NCBI GenBank assembly: GCA_016081115.2
Contig: CM071933.1
Location: 59,100,660-59,164,659 of the forward strand
DNA from: Rehmannia glutinosa
Taxonomy: Eukaryota; Streptophyta; Magnoliopsida; Lamiales; Orobanchaceae
DNA: 64,000 nt
Direction of reading: 5' to 3'
Shown: positions 43,300 through 56,085 of the stretch, one piece after another
Numbering within the stretch: position 1 is the first letter of the stretch
Layout: each line of letters opens with the position of its first letter
Program-made: the position numbers and the translations under genes
Notes under the pieces: model-generated
What the model was told of the DNA's origin: nothing
What the model saw: only the letters and a program-made list of their open reading frames with translations
Databases searched by the model: none

Positions 43300-44100
43300 A
43301 GGGTTAAGGACAAAATTGCTCAATATTTAAGAAAAATTGACACCTTTTTACGCTCCTGCCTTTTTTCGGACAATTTCACGCTCCCACCAATTTTTCCAAT
43401 TTTTTTTACTTTGTTGTTTCAAGGTTATTTCGAACATGTTTCATCTAATAAAATCTCAGTGAAAAATAATTTATGCTTCGTGAAATAATCAATTTTATAC
43501 TCAAAATTTTATACACAATCAAGAAATATACACATAAAAGATCACATATTGAAACAAAACATATTGAAAATAATATAGAAACAATGCATGAATAGAAAAA
43601 CACAATTCAATTTTTGATCCAATGCATTGAAAACGTCGAAAACATGGAAACAATCAAGAAACAACAAAACTATATAGAAACAATTTAGAAACAACATAAA
43701 CAACATAGAAAACATCACATGAACAAAAATAACTTAAAAATAGGTAAAAATTGCATTCAAATATCGAAAACTACATGTAAACAACAAAAAACATCATAAC
43801 AACATTAAAAACAATATAGAAACAACCCAGAAACAATATAAACAATATAGAAAACATTACATAAACAAAAAGAGGTTAAAACCGCATTGAGACATTGAAA
43901 ACTACATGGAAACAACAAAGAAATATGAGAATAACATCAAAAATATTATAGAAAACAAATCAATAAACAATATATAAAACAACACATGTATAAAAAAAAC
44001 GTAAAAATAGGTAAAAGTTGTATTGAAACATCAAAACAATATAAAAACAACCAAGAAACATATATAAACAACATCGAAATAATATAAATAACATATAAAC
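43300..44100. repeat. A-rich degenerate repeat region
   Basis: Imperfect repeats of AGAAACAACATAGAAAACAT-like units, densest at 43520-44100. No coding potential. Confidence 0.5.
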
Positions 44101-44106
44101 CAATAA

Positions 44107-44230
44107 GTAGGGATGTCAATTTCGACCCGCCCGACCCGTCCCGTTTGGGTTGCCCCACCCCGTGACCCGCGGCGGGGCAGGTTTGGGTAACGCTTTCGCC
44201 CGCAGGTACCCGCCCCGCCCCACCCTTCCT
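44107..44230. mobile_element. Single end of a hAT-type element
   Basis: TAGGGATGTCAATT followed by GACCCGCCCGACCCG and GGTACCCGCCCCGCCCC, the terminal and subterminal style of hAT MITEs. No matching right end was found, so probably truncated. Confidence 0.5.
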
Positions 44231-44450
44231 AGATTTTTTATTTAAAATATATTTTAATATATATTTTGCATATACAATACATATTATAATATAATTTTCA
44301 TGTATTTATATATTATATCTAACATTTATAAATTGATAATAACAACTTTTGTAAATAATATTTTATAATAATTTACAAAGAAAAAATCGAAAAAAGCGCA
44401 AAAATGACCAAAAAGTATGAAGGAGCGTACATAAGTTAATAGAACGTAAA

Positions 44451-44766
44451 CAATATCTTTTTTCCCAAAAAGCTGGTATTTCCAGGAATTTCTCAATTAA
44501 ACCATTTTGATACTTAATAGTGCATAGTCCTCGTGGAAATTGGAAACAATATTTATTCATGACTTTATTACTTTTTTATATTTATGTAAGGTGCATATGG
44601 CTTATAGACAATATCTTTTTTCCCAAAAAGCTGGTATTTCCAGGAATTTCTCAATTAAACCATTTTGATACTTAATAGTGCATAGTCCTCGTGGAAATTG
44701 GAAACAATATTTATTCATGACTTTATTACTTTTTTATATTTATGTAAGGTGCATATGGCTTATAGA
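44451..44766. repeat. Perfect 158 bp tandem duplication
   Basis: Units 44451-44608 and 44609-44766 appear identical at every base (CAATATCTTTTTTCCC...GCTTATAGA). Confidence 0.9.
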
Positions 44767-46400
44767 ATCCACGATAACTATCAATTCTTAATTACTGTAT
44801 AAAATGACATTATCTATTAGTGGGATTGTAATATAAAATGTGAAGCAATTTGCAATTCACAACAGAAGATCCTAACTGATGCACTACTATACTTTTCTTT
44901 TTTTTTTTTTGGACCTGTGAAAAGGCAGAATACTATCCTTATCACATCTTTTTACTGTGTTTGGGGTTTATGATGTCGGTCCGCGTGATAGGGATGGGCC
45001 CATGAATTAATCACCTTTTCAATTGAAACTACATCACACCTATGAGGCGATATTAAATAGTACCAGGTTATTCTTACAACTGAAGTTACCTTTTTGTCCT
45101 CAAAATAATACACGATATTCCTATTTTAACCCTGAAGATGTGGATAATTACAACATGCAATACACATTCTCTAATACCTTTTACAGAATATAGTTGTATT
45201 TTTTTTCTCCTGGAATTTTTTGTGTATATATATATATATATATATATATCAAATTGATAATTTACGTGACCAAATTTGGTAATTATAAGTTTTGTAAGGT
45301 ATCAAGCACTATAGAAAGGCTAGAAAGACCAGTATATATATATATATATATCACTACCAAATTGTAGGAAACCCCAACAGCTTTCGGTTTCTGTTTTCTT
45401 TCTTAATTTTTTTTTCTTGTAGTGCGATGAATGATAGAAATGCTTGGATTTTTGTTGCGAAGAGGAGAAAATTGATTTGAGGTGGTATATTACTAACTAC
45501 TATATAAAACTATAAATGCAATTGTAATTTATATAGATTTGAAGCTTGAGCCCGACTAATTCTATGGGCAAACGATTTTTCTCCTCAGCCGCTGTCAATT
45601 AATATCAGATGTGATACTCACAGTTGATAAATGTGTTTGGTGAGTCCTAACAATTCTATGGGCGAATGATTTTGCTCTAATGACTATTATGCAGACGGTT
45701 CTCTCCTTCTTGAAATGGCAGCCACAATTTTCGAGTTTAGGGTTGTAGAGGGAAGAAGAGGAATTCTGAATATGCTGAGGAAGAGTCTTTTTTTGGATTC
45801 TTTAAAACAAAGGGCAAAATGGTCATTTCCAGTGTAATCACTTATTTATCAATGTTGTCAAACACCAATATTAACCAAATATAAATGATCCAATAAAGAC
45901 ATAATCCAACACCCCAAACAAAAAGATCAGTACAAAAGATAGTGATAAATTATCAAATCATCACATATCCAGTATTACTTATATAATCCCATCAATTTTG
46001 CCAAACGAGTCCGTAGTGTATGTCATCCTCTATCGCCATTTTAAATAACTTGGAGGACTACTTTGGGAAATTAAATGAAAATGAGGATTAGAATGAAAAT
46101 TACCCCGGCTGACCAGCAGTGCGAAAATCGCAAATAAGAAAGAAAGGAATATGTAAGGACTAAGGGGCAATTAAAAGGCGTGAAAACGCAGGAAACAGAA
46201 GTGTTAATCAAAGTCCAGTTCTCGAAAAACTCTACTGCTCAAACAAGAAATAAGGCGAAAAGTCTCAACTAAAAAGTCTCTAAAATTATCAGCAGTCAAC
46301 AGTGATTGAAACTATTTCGTGATTGTCGATTCGATTGATACCTACATATATTGGTTGATAAAGCACAAATTGTTTAGTATAGAAATCCCGAGGAATCGGC
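44767..46400 (+). promoter_or_regulatory. NHX upstream region
   Basis: 1.6 kb of AT-rich non-coding sequence before the NHX ATG, with (TA)n runs at about 45224-45250 and 45334-45352. No clear TATA close to the ATG and no TE with definable ends. MITE-like tracts (CACCCCAAAC near 45911, GTTTGGGGTTTATGATG near 44958) hint at one or two decayed elements. The promoter lies here, but the transcript start cannot be placed. Confidence 0.45.
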
Positions 46401-49400
46401 ATGGAAGAGTTGCGAATATCTCCGGCCGATCCCAGGGGAAGTCCGGCGAAAGAGCAGCAGGCCGCCGGCGTCGGTATTCTTCTTCAGATTATGATGCTTG
46501 TTCTGTCATTTGTTCTCGGACACGTTCTTCGTCGTCATCGCTTCTATTACCTTCCCGAAGCTAGTGCTTCCCTTTTGATCGGTAATTTAGTTCCCTTTTG
46601 TGTTTTATTCTATATTTGCCTAACCTTTCCGCACTAATGATCAGTTGGAATCTGATTACGCTTTTGAAAGTCTCTGTAATCTAATGGAAATGTGAATGTG
46701 GGATTCAGGTTTAATTGTGGGTGGGCTAGCAAATATTTCCAATACGGAGACTAGCATCAGGTCTTCTCATTACATATATGCATAACTTTTTCTTTTTTCT
46801 TTTCTAAACCCTATTTTATTTCGTGAGAATTATGTTACTCTTTTTTGACTCCGTGATTTATCTTGGTTTGGTAGGGCATGGTTCAACTTCCACGAGGAGT
46901 TCTTCTTCTTGTTTCTACTGCCCCCGATTATATTATATCCTTGCTTAGTGGACTTTCTTTAATAATCTAAACTGAATGATTTTGTTAATTTTTTCCTGTT
47001 CTGATGGTTTGAGAGAAAAGTATTTCCTTAACTTGGTTTCGTGTGTTTACTCAATCAGGATTCAGTCTGCAACCTGTAAGTTCTCTTTATACGTTTCTGT
47101 TTATGATTTTAAGCATAGAGTTGGAACAGGAAAAGAAATTGCCAGAAACTTCATCTATCCCAAGCTTATATCATAGCCTGCATAATTTTGCAAAAACCAA
47201 ATGCCATTGAAGAAATCAATGGGAGAATTCTGCAAAGAAATCAATGGGAGAATTTTGAAAAGACATTTAAGAATCTTTTATTGCTTTGTATTTTTTTTTC
47301 TCTTGCGGATTCATTAATGGGAGTTGACCTATATTATGAATTTGATTTTGCAGAAACCATTTTTTTCTAACTTTGGCGCCATAGTCACCTTTGCAATTTT
47401 TGGAACTTTTGTTGCTTCAGTTGTCACAGGCATTTTGGTGTGAGTATCATTCTTTAATAGCTTCAGATTTCTTATAATGCAGGTATTTCAGATGGATATT
47501 TATGTCATCACTAGTTTGTTTCCTTTATAATTCTATGATTCTTTATGCAGTTACCTTGCTGGAGCGACATATCTCATCTACAAGCTTCCTTTTGTTGAGT
47601 GTCTGATGTTTGGTGCTCTTATCTCAGCCACTGATCCTGTCACTGTTCTGTCTATATTTCAGGTGAGGCTTATGATACTTTCTGTTCCTTTCCTTTCGGA
47701 TTCGGTAGTTTAAACTCTCAGATCACTCATGCAATAGTTGAGAATATTGTTTTAATGACAAAAGAACCTAATATTCTAGGTTTCAGTGGAACAAGGTTCA
47801 TATTTAATCTGCATGATTTATTTCATGGTCAAAGTTTTATAATCAAAATGATTGATAATTGTGCATTGATATAAATACCATGAACTTTTCCTGCCTGGGG
47901 AAAACAATAAATGAACAGAATGTTTCATTATGCTATATGTGTTGTGCAAAGTGACCTTCTCTATAAATGTTTGCTTCAAAGCTGGAATTTGAGTTTAAGT
48001 TCACTTGCTATCAGGTTCATGGTTGAAACTCAGGGCAACTTGCATATTTCCATATTGATATTGACTAATTGATTGATCATCTTTTTGCTTTCTTTAAATC
48101 GACTGTCGACACTTTGCTTTTCTCCCACCTAATGTGAGAGAAAGCAAAGATTTATCGTAATTTCCATCATTTCAAGTCATATTGTGTCATAAGTAATTGT
48201 AAATTACACCTCTTGATATGACATTTATAGGAGCTTGGTACAGATGTGAATCTCTATGCTTTGGTCTTTGGCGAATCTGTGCTAAATGATGCGGTAAGTT
48301 CTGCTCGTTCTATCTGTTTTCCCTTATGGAGAATATCTTTTGGAAAAATATGATATTTTTCATTTTGTGATTTACTAATTTACTATATTGTTTGTTAATT
48401 GTGTGTTTGGCCGTTTGAAGATGGCAATTTCTTTGTACAGGTTAGTCAAATTATAGCTATCCATCATAATGAGTATAATGTTGCAGAATCATTTGTTAAT
48501 AACCTGATTTATACTTTCATAGGACAATGTCACTGGTGCGGAGTCATATGTCATCAGGTGAAAATTTTTTCATGGTCGTGGTCAGATTTCTTGAGACTTT
48601 TGTTGGCTCAATGTCCGCAGGTTTGTTGTAATTTGTTGCTAGCACCCTATCGTAATTTTCTTAATGTTGTATGTAGGTTCTCATTTTTCTTATCTTTAAT
48701 CCATTTTATCCTACCTCCCTCTTTCCTTTTTATTGGTAACATAACTCTCATTTTCCCGGGATGGGGGGATGGGTGATGTTTACTTGTTGAATTGTGAAGA
48801 AATTCTCTCAAGGAAACAGAATCCTTTTCTTTTCTTTTGAAACCAAAATTTGTGGCTTGATGTGAATAGAAGGCATGTTGTAAGATACATATAGTACAAT
48901 GAAGTTTTAAGGTCTGATTGACCAGTGAAAGCTTATTCTCTGAATTCCTTGGTACCTCTGAATCTTTGTGTGGAAACAGGGGTTTTCAATTTTATTGCTT
49001 TTCTAGAATAAGAAGTTAACTAAGGGAACCTTTTCATATTGTTTTCTATAGACGTATGTATGCATAGAGCATGTACTCATAGATGCATGGATGTTGATAT
49101 GTTTTATTTCTGGGGTGGAAGGGTGTCAGTTTGCAGCTTTCTGTACTTCTTGGTCAATCATGGCTCCCTCAAGAATTATATTCATCTGAGTCACAAGCTT
49201 TATCGTTTAAGGTTTCATGTTTTTGCTGATATATATTGTTCAAATGTTGATCTCACTTTTACCTTATAGATAATTGTGCATCATCTTGTTGCCCTTGAGA
49301 CTTCAATCTTTAGTTTCATAACTTCCATGTAAGTCAGCTTTTAGCTTAGAACTCACAGATTTTTACATGATAAATTAATTCCTTCGAAGTTGGATATTAG

Positions 49401-52400
49401 CTTAGGAAGCCACAAAAATTACCTTACTAGATTCCAAAATTCTCAGTCATTATTATTATGGACTCCTTGAATAAGTTCATGTCTTACGTTTTGAATTGTT
49501 TAGGAATAATTGGACTGCTGTCCATTTGTGATTGTTGTGTTGTCCCTTGCACTGATAACCTATTTGTTAATTATCGTTTCTGCTTGACTTTCCAAAATTG
49601 AGACAACAATGTGTTATGTGTTTGAATTTTTACATAAATGAAACCTATATATTCCCCTCAACTTAACCACTTGACAAAGCATTCGTCCCATCTTGCTTGG
49701 CAACTTTATTTTAGCATTTCTTACTTCCCAAAAGGGAAAGTTTATACATTTATCTAGCCAGAGATAACACATATATTCAAGCTAATAATAATCTTTGTTT
49801 CCAAATCTGCAGGGGTTGGAGTTGGATTCACTTCTGCTTTAATATCCTTTTTTTCTTAAATGTTTATAGTTCTTGTCAACACTTCCTTTCAATGATTTTA
49901 AGCTCATAACACGCTCTGTGAAGCCTTAACTTCCCAAACCTTTTCAAGTATGCTGGTCTGGATATTGACAAGTAAGCATATATTATCAATGTTCTAGCAT
50001 TCTCAACTTGGAACTAATCTATAAGAAATACTTATTATACTTTTATTCAATATTCTGTACAGTCTTCAAAACTTGGAGTGCTGTCTCTTTGTTCTTTTCC
50101 CATATTTCTCGTAAGATACTTTGAGCTGTTACTTTTTATTTCATGGAATTATTATTTGTTTTTCTGGGTTTCTTTGACCCTTAGTTTGTGTTCTGATATC
50201 TTCATTTTTTCTTAGATACATGCTAGCAGAAGGGCTTGGTCTGTCGGGTATCGTGTCTATATTATTCACTGGAATAGTAAGTGAAACTAATGTAGTTTTT
50301 ATCTTGTATTTGTCTTTTATCTAATATTACATAGCAGCGAAACATTTGGTTATTTGTGTGTTAGGTTATGAAGCACTACTCTTTCTCAAACTTGTCAGAC
50401 AATTCTCAGAAATTTGCATCTGCATTTTTCCATCTGATATCGTCATTGGCGGAGACTTTTGTGTGAGCAATCTTTCAGTTATTTCTTTGTGTCGTTTCTG
50501 TTGTATCTTCAGCATATTTCCTTAGTTTTTATCAATCTTGCAGATTTATTTACATGGGATTTGACATTGCCATGGAACAGCACAGCTGGTCTCATATTGG
50601 ATTTATCTTTTTTTCAATTGTATCCTTGAGTTTGTCTGAATTACGGAATGAGTCGTTAGTTGTTTAATTTGCTGAGATTAACTGATATTTCTCCTTAACT
50701 TGCTCTAAATTAATTCAGTTATTCATCGGAATTGCAAGGTATGCCCTATTCTGTATGTTTGCATTTGTCCTTTTTGTTGTATTTTTTCTTTGCACTGTCA
50801 ATTCTCACGATTTCAATTGAAGGAATGTTGTTAACCCAATATTTATGCCCTATGCTGTTTTGGTGATCATATGGGAAAGATTTGGTTTCGAAATTGTTTT
50901 GCACACTTATTAAAACCTTGTTCTGCTCATTCCATGAAGAGCTGCAAATGTGTTCTCGTGCGCTTATTTGGTGAATTTGGTTAGACCTGCACATAGAAAA
51001 ATACCGATGAAGCATCAGAAAGCACTTTGGTATAGTGGTAAGTGGATAAGAGTCCTACCCCCGCCCCTCCCCTCCCTTTTTGTTTGAAAAGCAGCTCTCT
51101 CATATATTTACAACCCATCCAATCATCTTTCTTACCTTCCTACCTCATCGTGCTTAGCAATTTTATACACATACAGACACTCTTTGACAGCTCAAATACA
51201 TCACAGGTCTCCGAGGGGCTATGGCTTTTGCACTTGCCCTGCAATCAGTTCATGATCTTCCTGAAGGGCATGGTCAGACAATATTCACCGCCACTACTGC
51301 AATAGTTGTTTTGACGGTAAGCAACCAGTTTGTCTAAAAATCAACATCTCATAGTGGAGCCCTAGTGGAAGATGGAAAAACCATTGCATGCTCGAAGTAT
51401 CTCATAATTAGATTGAAATGTGATTTTTGCAAAACTTATCAAAGTGGAACTTGCAGTACCAAGACAAATTCAATTGTTAGCTGTATTTTTCGCAATGTTC
51501 CTTGAATAATTGGCCACTGACTAATGTGAATTAGTACAAAGTTGTTTCTTCCAACTATTGCTCAAGGATGTGACAAATTTTTGATGCACTTTTTATCGAG
51601 CATCTTGTGCACTATGCTACCTTTCTCTTCCTTGTTCCTGGAGTTCTTATGTTAATATGTGATCAGTTATCATATATTTTCTGCATATATTGTACTCAGT
51701 TAATGTATAGAATGCACGTAATGTGAGTCTTTACTTCATAAACCTTCATTTTGGCATATAATTTGGTTGAGATATTTTCAACATTTCTGTGGTGTTTGGG
51801 ATTTTTAGGTCTTGCTTATAGGAGGATCAACAGGAACCATGCTGGAAAAGTTACAAGTTGTTGGTGATGGCCTTGACAGCCCGTTGGGCGAAGTAAGTCA
51901 ACATTTGCCACCTCCTTTACTTTTGGCTGACGATTGGTGTGCACTTGATTTGTTCAGTACTTGTGTTACTGACCATGTGATCCTTGGCTAATAATAATTT
52001 GAAAAAGTAAAGAGAAATTCCAGGTAAAGTTGTAGGCAGTATACCTTGGTGAAATATCTTTGTTATTGCATATTGATGAACCAGATGCAAGATATATTTG
52101 GTTCTGGGGATCTGAATTTTTAACCTCAATTTTTATTTCTAGAAAGTCCTTTAAAGTTTGTTCACTGCTTGCTCTGTTCTATTCCATTTTTATCTATTAA
52201 AAAAGTGGTCGTTTTAGGAAAAAGAGCCGTTTGACTTGTGACCTTGGCAATGTTTTTCCTGTCATAGGAGACTTCTTCAAGTTATATATGTTTCATGCTA
52301 ACTGCAAGATGCCATGAATTTAAATACCTAAATATTTTGACATGCTGGAAAGATTGAACTAAAATAATTCCCAAACTCCTTGCTTGACATTACGCTGATT

Positions 52401-53228
52401 GTTTGCAACGCAACGGCTTCCATTATGTGTCTGGGACAGAGCAGGGTGTGTATTCTTGGTGAAATATTTACCGAGTTTAAGTCTTCTTCTTCTTTCCAAT
52501 TTCAGAGCTTTGACTCAAACAATGGTGGCTACAGAGCTCCTACTTATGAGGGGGAATCATCATCAGGAAACCGGTTTAAGATGAAACTTAAGGAGTTCCG
52601 TAACAGGTTGTGAAAAGTGATTTCTGGATTTCCATTTTTCCATTTTTGCATTTCAGCTGTTTCTGAATGTCAGTTCCTTGATTTCTTCTTGCAGCACCGC
52701 ATCTTTCACTGACTTGGATAGGAACTACCTCACCCCGTTTTTTACAACTCAAAATGGTGAAGAAGACGAGCACGGTAAGTTGAATGCTAGGATCAACTGC
52801 TATGATATAGTTCTTGAATTATTCATGGTTTGTGCAAATATGCTACATAATCATATCATGACATTAGCTGCCTCAGCTTTTATTGGTGGCCACTCATATA
52901 TTGCTAGGTGGTCGATTATGAAGCCATTTTTCGTTCATTTTGGTGCTTATCGCTATGTGATAAAATGCATGTTGAGCATTCTACTTGTCTAAGTGACTTT
53001 TTTTTTTTTTTTTGTTGAATCAAGCACTATCTTTCACCACGAGACTTATTATCATCCTGGTTTCATAGTGATACCATTCATGAGTTTTAAAGGCTATAGG
53101 CTATAGCGGACATCATTTGTTTCGGCTGTTATGTAAATTGGGTTTTACTTACATTTTTTACTATGTGCTTTTGTTCGTGCTCTACAGATGAGCTTTTCGG
53201 CGATTCTAGGAGAGCAGGTTATCATTGA
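46401..53228 (+). CDS. NHX6: Intracellular Na+(K+)/H+ exchanger, NHX5/NHX6 class
   Basis: 22 exons, 524 codons plus stop: 46401-46581, 46709-46760, 46875-46934, 47051-47075, 47354-47439, 47551-47662, 48231-48293, 48421-48440, 48523-48620, 49813-49841, 49940-49971, 50063-50110, 50216-50276, 50365-50462, 50544-50619, 50719-50738, 50940-51037, 51207-51316, 51809-51892, 52506-52606, 52695-52774, 53188-53228. The summed frame is open; length fits the class (about 520-535). Motifs: QQAAGVGILLQIMMLVLSF (TM1), amiloride-type FFFLFLLPPI (87-96), TDPVTVL (162-168), FGESVLNDA with Asn191-Asp192 as electroneutral transport site, GLRGAMAFALAL (387-398), C-terminal DRNYLTPFF. The family acts in Golgi/TGN/prevacuolar membranes, exchanging K+ or Na+ for H+ to set lumenal pH for vacuolar trafficking. 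No defect seen. Whether orthologous to NHX5 or NHX6 is undecided. Confidence 0.95.
46935..47050 (+). other. U12-type AT-AC intron 3 of NHX
   Basis: 5' site ATATCCTT exactly at the exon end. Branch-site consensus TTTCCTTAAC at 47023-47032, about 20 nt before the terminal AC. Only this AT-AC boundary keeps the frame (PPII|FQSGFSL, phase 2). Confidence 0.95.
49842..49939 (+). other. U12-type AT-AC intron 10 of NHX
   Basis: 98 nt. 5' site ATATCCTT, branch CCTTAAC at 49924-49930, 3' end AAAC about 10 nt further on. Joins TSAL to LFKYAG in frame. Confidence 0.95.
50620..50718 (+). other. U12-type GT-AG intron 15 of NHX
   Basis: 99 nt. 5' site GTATCCTT (U12 GT subtype), branch CTCCTTAAC at 50691-50699, 20 nt before AG. 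Joins FFSI to LFIGIA in frame. Confidence 0.9.
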
Positions 53229-53674
53229 AATGGCCAACTTTACTCATCCTAACTGACTCCACACACTGGTATATGGTTATGTGCGTCGTATCAAGTTGGA
53301 GATAGGACTGCTTAAGCACCACATCAGAACTTTGTATCAAGTATACTGCAACAGAATTGTAGGTTAGAGAGTATCCAGGTAGAATTTAGTGATAGGACTG
53401 CTCAGTGCAGCATCATTCATACCTTTTCATCAGATCAAGCAAAATTCTGTACAGTGATGTATGAATTGCCTCTGCAGATCTGACATGTGATGCAGATAAT
53501 TTGAATGGTTTCAAATGTTTAATTTATTTTGTCTGATAGGGAGTTCGATATGGGATACCTTAGTTGATTTGTTGTGTACTATGATGTTAGAAATCCATGC
53601 AGGTTCCATCAAAGATGTGTGCTTGGAATTATTCATTTCTTTTTGCTCTTGCCCTTGTAAATGTGTTGCCAAGT
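53229..53674 (+). other. NHX 3' untranslated/flanking region
   Basis: No ORF. Probably the NHX 3' UTR and terminator; no canonical AATAAA was picked out with confidence. A LINE in opposite orientation begins at 53675, leaving about 450 bp. Confidence 0.5.
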
Positions 53675-54759
53675 CTATATATCATCTTTCAGCAAATCTC
53701 CGTGGGAATCCTGGATTTTGTTTTTACCTTGGAGTCCATCGATCAACACTTTGCAGTCAGTCTCCAATTGCATGCCTTGAATGCCAGCTTCACATGTCGA
53801 TTTGAGTGCAAACAAAATTGCCAAACCTTCAACAACTGTGTTGTTTTCGTCCATGGCCGTCTTTTTTGCCCTGGCTAAGATGGCATCTCCTTTAGTGTCT
53901 CTGATGATAAAACCAAATCCCCCAGTCCCATCCATGTAAATAGCACCATCTGAATTTAGCTTGAAAGTACTAGGGGGAGGTGGTGTCCATTTTCCAACAT
54001 CATTTGGATGTGGTGGAGATGATTTTTGTTTTGTAGCCTCCTGAAACACTAACAAAAAATAAGCACTGGGCATGATTTAATAAGTTCAATCCATTGAATG
54101 GCTTCTGCTCGAAATAAAATTTATTTCTTGCAGTCCAAATACACCATGCTATGATACAAAAAACCCAGTCACCTCCTTTGGATATGTGAGCATTATGCAC
54201 CCGAATTTTTTCTTTTACAAATTCCAGAATAGATGAGTTAAGGCGTAATGGACATTGCATCCAAATCTGTTTTGTATTCTGACATTCAATCATCAGGTGA
54301 GTTAGAGTTTCAATCTGTTCTCCACATAATCCACATACTGAATCAACATCCAAACCCCTCCGTAAGATGTTATCTTTCGTAGGTAGCGCTTCCAAACATG
54401 TCTTCCAGATAAAATGCTTTATTTTTGGTGGGATTCGAAGATGACACAATTTTTTCCAAGCACGGCTTATGTTGCTCGATGATGGATAACATGCCTTCTT
54501 TTGCTCTGTTTGTGCTTTTAATATTGATAAGACGTTTTAACCGTAAAGAGCCCACTTGAAGAGTACCTCCATAACCTTTTATCCGGTGGTAGTTGTCCGC
54601 TAATATGCATTGAGCATATCCGCTTCTTGTTTGTCAAACAACTGTCTGATGAGCTCCGTCCGCCAAGTTTTTGATTCAAAATCAATCAGTTCTGATACAG
54701 TGGCACCAACATGCATTCCGTCTGAACAAGTTGTAGATTTTTGAATCTCTCTCATTCCA
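53675..54759 (-). pseudogene. LINE 2: zf-RVT and RNase H domains
   Basis: Reads downward. VSELIDFESKTWRTELIRQLF (about 54690) is the linker after RT. The zf-RVT domain is CHLRIPPKIKHFIWKTCLEALPTKDNILRRG..CGLCGEQIETLTHLMIECQNT (54450-54280). The RNase H-like domain (RVT_3) is FKLNSDGAIYMDGTGGFGFIIRD, LARAKKTAMDENNTVVEGLAI, LETDCKVLIDGLQGK (53980-53690), with Asp, Glu and Asp catalytic residues visible. Several frame breaks. Plant L1 elements of this kind carry RNase H at the C-terminus. Confidence 0.85.
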
Positions 54760-55186
54760 TGTAACACCCTAGTTTTGAAAAAAATGCAACTACGCATAAT
54801 GGTACTAACAAAATGACTAAGAATCTAACGGAAACGAGTCAACCATATTTTTTTTTAATCCAAAAGAATAAAATAACTAACTTAAATAAAAATTCGCATC
54901 ATCCATCAATTGAAGTAAAACCAGTACACTGTATGTTTTATAAATACGAAAGATTAAAAGACCAACATCGTTCATGAAATTCTACTACTAATAAAAATTC
55001 AACAAAAACAATTGTCATGATCAATTTACCCGCCACGCGCCACGTCGGACTCCTCAACCTGAAAGGGGTAAAATTATTGGGGTGAGTTATCGTCAACTCA
55101 GTGGGGAAGCAATTGTTCAAGTCAAATACGCAAGCATAACAGTTAGCACAAACTTTCAAGAAAATATCACAGACTCAAGTACAGTT

Positions 55187-55339
55187 AAGTACAAATAGTC
55201 TCAAAGTCTCATGTACATTTAAGTACGAATAGTCTCAAAGTCTCGCGTACAATTAAGTACCAATAGTCTCAAAGTCTCGCGTACAATTAAGTACCAATAG
55301 TCTCAAAGTCTCGCGTACAATTAAGTACAAATAGTCTCA
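55187..55339. repeat. 34 bp tandem repeat in LTR
   Basis: Four full units (55187, 55221, 55255, 55289) plus a half unit of AAGTACNAATAGTCTCAAAG followed by TCTCGCGTACAATT. The same array is at about 62670-62825 in the other LTR, with one unit shortened there. Confidence 0.9.
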
Positions 55340-55948
55340 ACATCACACATTATTTATCATGAATATGCAACTAACAGTTAAAACAGGGCATTTAAATTAA
55401 ACAAAAGCAATAAAACCCCACCTCAAATAAAGTGCAGAAAATACCAAATGCGTGCTCGATTGAAAGTTTTAAACCTCGTAAGAATGAGTCCCTACAATTT
55501 AAATAAAATAAAAATAACTTAAATAAATACTTTAGGAGAATTTTTGACTAAAAGAAAGAAAGAACAAAAATTAATAATAAATATGATGAAAAAGGGAAAA
55601 AGGGTTGGCTGGAGTGCTTAAATGAAAACAACATAAATATGATTGAAAAAGGGATTGTTGTTTCGGTCAAACAGGAGAGGTCAAAGGCTGTTTTGGACTA
55701 AGGTAAAAATTCTGGGGTAAATGTGAAATTTCTGAAAGAGGATTTTTGAAATGAAAATAGAAATTATGGGGTTGGTCTAGTAATTTATATAAACTGTGGA
55801 GTCAAACTCAAGGTCTTAATAAGAAAATCCACTCCCAGCCCATTTCCTTTGCAAAACTCACGTGTGACTCTGTGTTACACTTTTTTTTTTTTGGAATCAA
55901 AACCCATCTCCCAAAAATATAATTGTTCATCTTCAACAATTTACCCTC

Positions 55949-56085
55949 AGTTACTCGCTCTCTCTCCTCTCGGCCTGCTCTCTCTCTCGGCCTGCTCTCT
56001 CTCTATGTCTCGCCCTCACTTTCTCTCTCTCGTCTCTCAACCTCGCTCTCTCTCACTCTCTCTGGGTCTCTCTCTCAAATTCTCA
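55949..56085 (-). promoter_or_regulatory. GA-repeat block upstream of LTR TATA-like sequence
   Basis: CT-rich on plus, GA repeats on minus (GAGAGAG tracts). It lies about 150 bp upstream (minus sense) of a TATATAAA at about 55786-55793. GAGA tracts are bound by plant BBR/BPC factors; the role here is inferred. Confidence 0.45.

Noticed and set aside
46319..46637. Alternative ORF overlapping NHX exon 1 in another frame
   Set aside because: The NHX frame is supported by 22 exons with consistent phases; this one is a shadow.
46931..47050. GT-AG splicing at NHX intron 3
   Set aside because: No GT/AG pair near these ends keeps the frame; AT-AC with a U12 branch site fits exactly.
55187..55339. 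CRISPR-like direct repeats
   Set aside because: The units are contiguous tandem repeats without unique spacers, inside a plant LTR.
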